17,201 nt of DNA from an uncultured Clostridia bacterium (GTDB taxonomy: Bacteria; Bacillota; Clostridia; UBA1381; UMGS1253). The notes beneath the pieces are model-generated. The model saw only the letters and a program-made list of their open reading frames with translations. It was not told the origin of the DNA and searched no databases. Where the stretch lies: assembly GCA_934457145.1 (NCBI GenBank), contig CAKSHP010000033.1:1-17201 (forward strand), given 5' to 3'. Shown in pieces: positions 12,800-17,201 of this stretch (its first letter is position 1; each line of letters opens with the position of its first letter). The position numbers and the translations under genes were made by a program.

Positions 12800-13135
12800 T
12801 TAACCTATCATACCTTGCTCTGACAAATCGGCATAAATTGCGTTATGGATATCTTCTCTCATTTTACAGGTTGTTTTGCTGTAGTCATAGCCGTTAAAGT
12901 TATTTTTCATATTTGCAAAACGCGTTGCATTTGTAAGAATAATAACATACATATTTTCCCTGCGGCTAAAAAACATAGACGTTCCGGTATGTCCGCAGTG
13001 GCCGAAACTGCCGACAGGGAAAAGTTTGCCTGTTTGATTATAATTTTCATTAACATAAAGCCAGCCCAGACCGCGCCCCTGAGCGCTGATTTTTTCGGTG
13101 CGGTTTTTTTCGGCTGCGTCAAACATTTTGCGGAT
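12800..13135 (-). pseudogene. Remnant of a beta-lactamase-family serine hydrolase (C-terminal part)
   Basis: The minus-strand frame ending at the stop 12800-12802 carries about 110 residues typical of the C-terminal part of class C beta-lactamase/esterase-like serine hydrolases. It reads GRGLGWLYVNEN, then FPVGSFGHCGHTGTSMFF, where HTG stands in the KTG-box position, then RRENMYVIILTNATRF. The N-terminal two thirds, with the SxxK nucleophile motif and the YxN motif, is missing. The frame stays open to 13273, but only by reading across the antisense of the AraC remnant. There is no ribosome site or start for a real product. It looks like a gene cut by a deletion near 13.12-13.15 kb. Confidence 0.78.
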
Positions 13136-13378
13136 ATGCAAAAAATGAGCGTTGACAGCTTCAGACACAAATTTAAAAAAGTATATAACATACCGCCACT
13201 TCAATATTACAACGAAATAAAGCTGCAAAAAATAAAACAGCTTATCTGCCAAAGCGAGCATACACCGACTCAAATTGCCGAAATGACAGGCTTTTCCGAT
13301 TTGAATTACTTTTCAAGGTTTTTTAAAAAATATGTAGAAACGGCGCCGTCGGAATACAGAAAATATTGTTTAATATAA
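13136..13378 (+). pseudogene. Remnant of an AraC-family regulator (C-terminal HTH domain)
   Basis: About 80 residues from MQKMSVDSFRHKFKKVYNIPPLQYYNEIKLQKIKQLI to SEYRKYCLI match most of an AraC-type DNA-binding domain. They include the second helix-turn-helix (PTQIAEMTGFSDLNYFSRFFKKYVETAPSEYR). The sensor domain and the first part of HTH1 are missing. The frame upstream, open from 12845, is only the antisense of the hydrolase remnant. No ribosome site precedes the ATGs at 13136 or 13145. A small free-standing HTH protein cannot be fully excluded, but a truncated gene is far more likely. Confidence 0.75.
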
Positions 13379-13451
13379 CCGTTAATTCGGATTTATTTTA
13401 TAAAACTCAAAAATAATATAAAAAAAACTTTATTTTTGCGCACCTATGTAG

Positions 13452-13457
13452 TATAAT
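13452..13457 (+). promoter_or_regulatory. -10 box of the probable pcrA promoter
   Basis: TATAAT at 13452-13457 lies about 50 bases before the pcrA start. A -35 candidate 17 bases upstream (TTTATT at 13429-13434) is poor. The rest of the 127-bp gap (13379-13505) is AT-rich and shows nothing else. Confidence 0.5.
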
Positions 13458-13505
13458 AATAAAGATACCGATAAACAAGCTACAATGAAAGGAAAATAAA
13501 AAAAC

Positions 13506-15785
13506 ATGAGCGAATTTACAAAAGCGCTTAATCCCATGCAGCAGCAGGCGGTTATGCAGACAGAAGGGCCGCTTTTAGTGCTTGCGGGGGCGGGCAGCGG
13601 CAAGACAACCGTGCTTGTAAACCGCGTGGCGCATATTTTAAAAGACTTGAATGTGCCGCCATACAGAGTGCTTGCGATAACTTTTACAAACAAAGCCGCA
13701 AACGAAATGAAGTCGAGAATTGAAAACATATTCGGCGCCGGTGTGAAGGATATGTGGATTTCAACGTTTCACTCGATGTGCGTTAAAATTTTAAGAAGAT
13801 ACATCACAAGAATTGGCTATGACAACAACTTTGCAATATATGACACGTCCGACTCTCTGACGCTTATGAAACAGTGTTTAAAAGAGGCTGATTTAAGCGA
13901 TAAAAACTTTCCGCCGAAGAGCGTGCTTTCGCAAATCGGCAGAGCAAAAGACGAAATGCTCACTCCGGAGGAATATGAAAAGGTAAACGGTTCAAATTTC
14001 AGGCTTGCAAACATTTCAAAGCTTTATAATATGTACCAGAGCAAACTTAAACAAAACAATGCGCTTGATTTTGACGATATAATATTTAAAACCGTAACGC
14101 TTTTTGAAAAAAATGCCGACGTTCTGGAGTATTACCAAAAGAAGTTTAAATACATAATGGTCGACGAATACCAGGACACCAACAACGTGCAGTACCGTTT
14201 GGTTTCGCTTTTGGCTGCAAAACACAAAAATCTGTGCGTTGTGGGCGATGATGACCAGAGTATATACAAATTCAGAGGCGCAAACGTCGGAAATATTTTA
14301 AACTTTGAAGATGAATTCACCGACGCAAAGGTTATAAAGCTGGAGCAGAATTACCGCTCCACGCAAAACATTCTAAACGCTGCAAACGCGGTTATAAAAA
14401 ATAACAGCGAGCGAAAAGAAAAGCAGCTTTGGACAGATGGCGAAAAGGGAAACGATATTTTTGTTTTCGAAAGCGACAATGAGCATGACGAGGGCGATTA
14501 CATAGCAAGCGAAATCGACAGAAAGGTGTCGGAAAATGAATATAATTTTTCGGACTTTGCGATTTTGTACAGGACAAACGCGCAGTCGCGTGTGCTTGAA
14601 AATATGCTTTTAAGAAAGGGCATACCCTACAGAGTGCTTGCCGGAATGAGGTTTTATGACAGAAAAGAAATCAAAGACGTTTTATCGTATTTAAGATTTA
14701 TCAATAACCCGGCAGACGCCGTGAGCCTTAAAAGAATTATAAACGAGCCGAAACGCGGCATAGGCGCAACAACAATAGCAAAGGCTGAGGCAATCGCCGC
14801 CGAAAAGGACATAAGCCTGTTTGACGTTTTAAGAAAAGCCGATATCTATCCCGAGCTTATCCGAAGCAGCGCAAGAATACTCGAATTTATAAACATAATG
14901 CAGCAGCTTATGAATAAAAAAGACGACGGCGACTTGTGCGACTATGTAGAAGAAGTTATAAACAAGTCGGGCTATAAGGCAGCGCTTGCGGCGGAAAATT
15001 CGATTGAGTCGCAGAGCAGACTTGAAAACATAGACGAGCTTTTGTCTGCCGTGAAAGAATATGTAAACGGCGAAGAAGAACCGAGCCTGGCGGGATTTTT
15101 GGAGGCAACGGCGCTTGTGGCGGACATTGACGGCTATGACGAGGAACAGCCGGCGGTTGTTTTAATGACGATACATTCGGCAAAGGGACTTGAGTTTGAC
15201 GTTGTGTTTATTGCGGGGCTTGACGAGGGAATTTTCCCGAGCTCGCGTTCGATACTTTCAAACGAGGACTTAGAAGAGGAAAGGCGGCTTTGCTATGTTG
15301 CGATAACGAGAGCAAAAAAGCAGCTTTATATAACCCATGCAAGGCAGAGAATGCTGTTCGGCTCAACGCAGTATTATGCGGAATCGAGATTTTTGGAGGA
15401 AATCCCGCCGGAGCTTGTGTGCGAATTCGGCAAAAAGAAAGAAAAATATATTTCCTCTCACAGCGCTTTTTCCGGCAGAGAAGAAGGCGGATTTTTGCAG
15501 GGTGAGAAAAATAAGCAAAACGCAGTTAAAACGCGGAAAACAAAAGAAAACATCTTTAAAAGCAGCGCAAGCTCGCTGTTTGAAAAATTTGATTTTCGCG
15601 CGGCAAAACCGAAAGCGGATATCAATTTTAAAGCCGGCGACAAAGTGTGGCACAAAAAGTTCGGCAGCGGCGTTATCACAAACGTTGCAGAGCTTGGAAA
15701 CGACAGAAAGCTTACGATAGAGTTTGAAACGGAAGGCACAAAGAATTTAATGGCGATGTTTGCCAATTTAAAAAAGTGTGATTAA
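13506..15785 (+). CDS. pcrA: ATP-dependent DNA helicase PcrA/UvrD
   Basis: This 759-residue superfamily 1A 3'-5' helicase acts in nucleotide excision repair, replication-transcription conflict and RecA filament removal. The Q-motif region LNPMQQQAV precedes motif I AGAGSGKT (27-34). Others in order are Ia ITFTNKAANEMKSRI, II DEYQDT (D220-E221), III VVGDDDQSIYKFRGA, IV LEQNYRS, V MTIHSAKGLEFDVVF and VI EEERRLCYVAITRAKKQLY. The C-terminal Tudor-like domain, which contacts RNA polymerase in this family, is visible as AGDKVWHKKFGSGVITNVAELGNDRKLTIEFETEGTKNLMAMFANLKK. ATG 13506 is preceded by AAAGGA at 13488-13493. The partner gene ligA, often next to pcrA in Firmicutes, is not here; pncB follows after 27 bp. 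Confidence 0.96.
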   Translation: MSEFTKALNPMQQQAVMQTEGPLLVLAGAGSGKTTVLVNRVAHILKDLNVPPYRVLAITFTNKAANEMKSRIENIFGAGVKDMWISTFHSMCVKILRRYITRIGYDNNFAIYDTSDSLTLMKQCLKEADLSDKNFPPKSVLSQIGRAKDEMLTPEEYEKVNGSNFRLANISKLYNMYQSKLKQNNALDFDDIIFKTVTLFEKNADVLEYYQKKFKYIMVDEYQDTNNVQYRLVSLLAAKHKNLCVVGDDDQSIYKFRGANVGNILNFEDEFTDAKVIKLEQNYRSTQNILNAANAVIKNNSERKEKQLWTDGEKGNDIFVFESDNEHDEGDYIASEIDRKVSENEYNFSDFAILYRTNAQSRVLENMLLRKGIPYRVLAGMRFYDRKEIKDVLSYLRFINNPADAVSLKRIINEPKRGIGATTIAKAEAIAAEKDISLFDVLRKADIYPELIRSSARILEFINIMQQLMNKKDDGDLCDYVEEVINKSGYKAALAAENSIESQSRLENIDELLSAVKEYVNGEEEPSLAGFLEATALVADIDGYDEEQPAVVLMTIHSAKGLEFDVVFIAGLDEGIFPSSRSILSNEDLEEERRLCYVAITRAKKQLYITHARQRMLFGSTQYYAESRFLEEIPPELVCEFGKKKEKYISSHSAFSGREEGGFLQGEKNKQNAVKTRKTKENIFKSSASSLFEKFDFRAAKPKADINFKAGDKVWHKKFGSGVITNVAELGNDRKLTIEFETEGTKNLMAMFANLKKCD

Positions 15786-15812
15786 AAATAACGGATTTGA
15801 GGGGACGAAAAA

Positions 15813-17201
15813 ATGATGGATAATACTAATTTAACAATGCTTACCGACTTTTATGAGTTCACGATGGCTAACGGATATTTAGAGCACGGCTTTAAAGACA
15901 CCATAGCGTATTTTGACATGTTTTTCAGAAAAGTTCCGGACGGCGGCGGATATGCCATAATGATGGGCGTAGACCAGCTTTTAAACTATTTTGAAAATCT
16001 TAAATTTGAAGAAGAGGATATCGAGTATCTGAGAAGCCGCAACATATTTTCTGACGCTTTTTTAGAATATCTTAAAAACTTTAAGTTTGAATGCGATGTG
16101 TGGGCGGTTAAGGAGGGAACGCCGATTTTCCCGGGCGAGCCGATTGTTACGGTGAGAGGGCCTGTTATGCAGGCGCAGTTTGTTGAAACAATGGTGCTTT
16201 TGACTATTAACCACCAAAGCCTTATCGCAACAAAGTCTAACAGGATTGTGCGCGCGGCGGGCGGAAGAGCCGTTATGGAGTTTGGTTCAAGACGCGCTCA
16301 GGGCTACAATGCGGCAATCATGGGCGCAAGGGCGGCATATATTGCCGGATGCGTGGGTTCGGCATGCGCTATTGCAGAACGCGATTACAATGTTCCGGCT
16401 CTCGGCACAATGGCACACAGCTGGATACAGCTTTTCGACAACGAGTATGACGCATTCTGCGCATATGCAAAAACTTATCCCGACAGCTGCACGCTTTTGG
16501 TTGACACATACAACGTTTTAAAAAGCGGCATACCGAACGCCATAAAAGTGTTTGACGAGGTTTTGGTTCCCATGGGCTACAGACCGGCAGGCATAAGAAT
16601 TGACAGCGGCGACATAACCTATCTTACAAAGAAAGCAAGAAAAATGCTTGACGCTGCGGGATACAAAGACTGCAAGATAGTTGCGTCAAATTCGCTCGAC
16701 GAATTCATCATACGCGACACCTTAATGCAGGGCGCATGCATAGACTCGTTCGGCGTCGGCGAAAGACTTATAACGTCAAGATCTGAGCCGGTGTTCGGGG
16801 GCGTGTATAAAATAGTGGGCGTTGAGGCAAAAGACGGAAGCATAATTCCGAAAATAAAGCTTAGCGAAAATGTTTCGAAAATAACAACGCCGTGCTTTAA
16901 ACAGCTCTACCGTCTTTATGAAAACGAAAGCAAAAAAGCCATTGCCGATGTTATCACTCTGCACGATGAAAAAATAGACGACACAAAACCCTATGAGATA
17001 TTTGATCCCGAGCACACATGGAAAAGAAAGGTCGTAAGCAATTTTAAAGCGGTTCCGATTTTAACGAAAATGTTTGAAAACGGCAAACGCATTTATGAAA
17101 GCCCCGACATAGAGAGCTTGCGCAGTTTCTGCAAAGAACAGGTCGGCACGCTTTGGGACGAGGTTACAAGATTTGAAAATCCGCACGAATACTATGTTGA
17201 C
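15813..17201 (+). CDS. pncB: Nicotinate phosphoribosyltransferase, cut by the window end
   Basis: The reading frame is open from ATG 15813 to the last base, 463 codons without a stop. The enzyme joins nicotinic acid and PRPP to give nicotinate mononucleotide in NAD salvage (Preiss-Handler route). Marks are LTMLTDFYEFTMANGYL at the N-terminus, FPGEPIVTVRGP, FGSRRAQG, GTMAHSWIQ with the likely phosphorylated histidine H202, GIRIDSGDI, and FGVGERLITSRSEPVFGGVYK. From the family's usual length (about 475-490) only a short tail is missing. GAGGGGAC at 15799-15806 is the ribosome site; a second ATG follows directly at 15816. The 27-bp gap and lack of a terminator indicate cotranscription with pcrA. 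Confidence 0.94.
   Translation, partial: MMDNTNLTMLTDFYEFTMANGYLEHGFKDTIAYFDMFFRKVPDGGGYAIMMGVDQLLNYFENLKFEEEDIEYLRSRNIFSDAFLEYLKNFKFECDVWAVKEGTPIFPGEPIVTVRGPVMQAQFVETMVLLTINHQSLIATKSNRIVRAAGGRAVMEFGSRRAQGYNAAIMGARAAYIAGCVGSACAIAERDYNVPALGTMAHSWIQLFDNEYDAFCAYAKTYPDSCTLLVDTYNVLKSGIPNAIKVFDEVLVPMGYRPAGIRIDSGDITYLTKKARKMLDAAGYKDCKIVASNSLDEFIIRDTLMQGACIDSFGVGERLITSRSEPVFGGVYKIVGVEAKDGSIIPKIKLSENVSKITTPCFKQLYRLYENESKKAIADVITLHDEKIDDTKPYEIFDPEHTWKRKVVSNFKAVPILTKMFENGKRIYESPDIESLRSFCKEQVGTLWDEVTRFENPHEYYVD

Noticed and set aside
12800..13273. A complete 157-residue minus-strand protein
   Set aside because: Its first ~46 residues are the antisense of the AraC HTH. Only the C-terminal part is hydrolase-like, and there is no ribosome site.
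12845..13378. A single 177-residue plus-strand protein
   Set aside because: Its first half is the antisense of the hydrolase remnant, and only the last 80 residues resemble a protein family (AraC).

Overview
The window reads as a chromosomal segment of a low-to-mid GC Gram-positive bacterium of the class Clostridia (Bacillota), probably a gut anaerobe. This rests on strong Shine-Dalgarno sites (AAGGAGG), sigma-A type promoters, many AGA/AAA codons, a zinc-ribbon L33, a Firmicutes-like rpmG-secE-nusG-rplK-rplA order, and an L10 leader before rplJ-rplL. No species can be named from the sequence. It is mostly housekeeping DNA. I found no phage, CRISPR, toxin-antitoxin or defence island. The interesting material is in the spaces between genes.

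Region 1 (1-4055, minus strand) has no assignable gene in its first ~250 bases. These hold one copy of a short dispersed repeat and a terminator. A minus-strand operon follows, comM/yifB then proC then pyk, with two 26-bp gaps. Pyruvate kinase most likely starts at a TTG at 1669, not at the upstream ATG inside proC.

Region 2 (4056-8703, plus strand) begins with divergent promoters. The plus-strand promoter opens a ~266-nt leader with several strong and mutually exclusive pairings. It precedes a three-gene operon: an XRE-cupin regulator, a medium-chain-type acyl-CoA synthetase and a compact GH36 alpha-galactosidase-like enzyme.

Region 3 (8753-12663, plus strand) is the translation/transcription cluster rpmG, secE, nusG, rplK, rplA, rplJ, rplL. 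Both rplK and rplA are preceded by a copy of a GTGGGAG...ACCAC fold that looks like the L1-binding site of 23S rRNA. A separate strong promoter plus an L10 leader with an attenuator precedes rplJ. A strong terminator follows rplL, and rpoB, the usual next gene, is absent.

Region 4 (12664-13505) is an apparent breakpoint. It holds the second copy of the dispersed repeat and then two gene remnants that meet head to head: the C-terminal part of a serine hydrolase (minus) and the C-terminal DNA-binding part of an AraC regulator (plus).

Region 5 (13506-17201, plus strand) carries a PcrA/UvrD helicase and, 27 bp downstream, a nicotinate phosphoribosyltransferase that runs off the end of the window.
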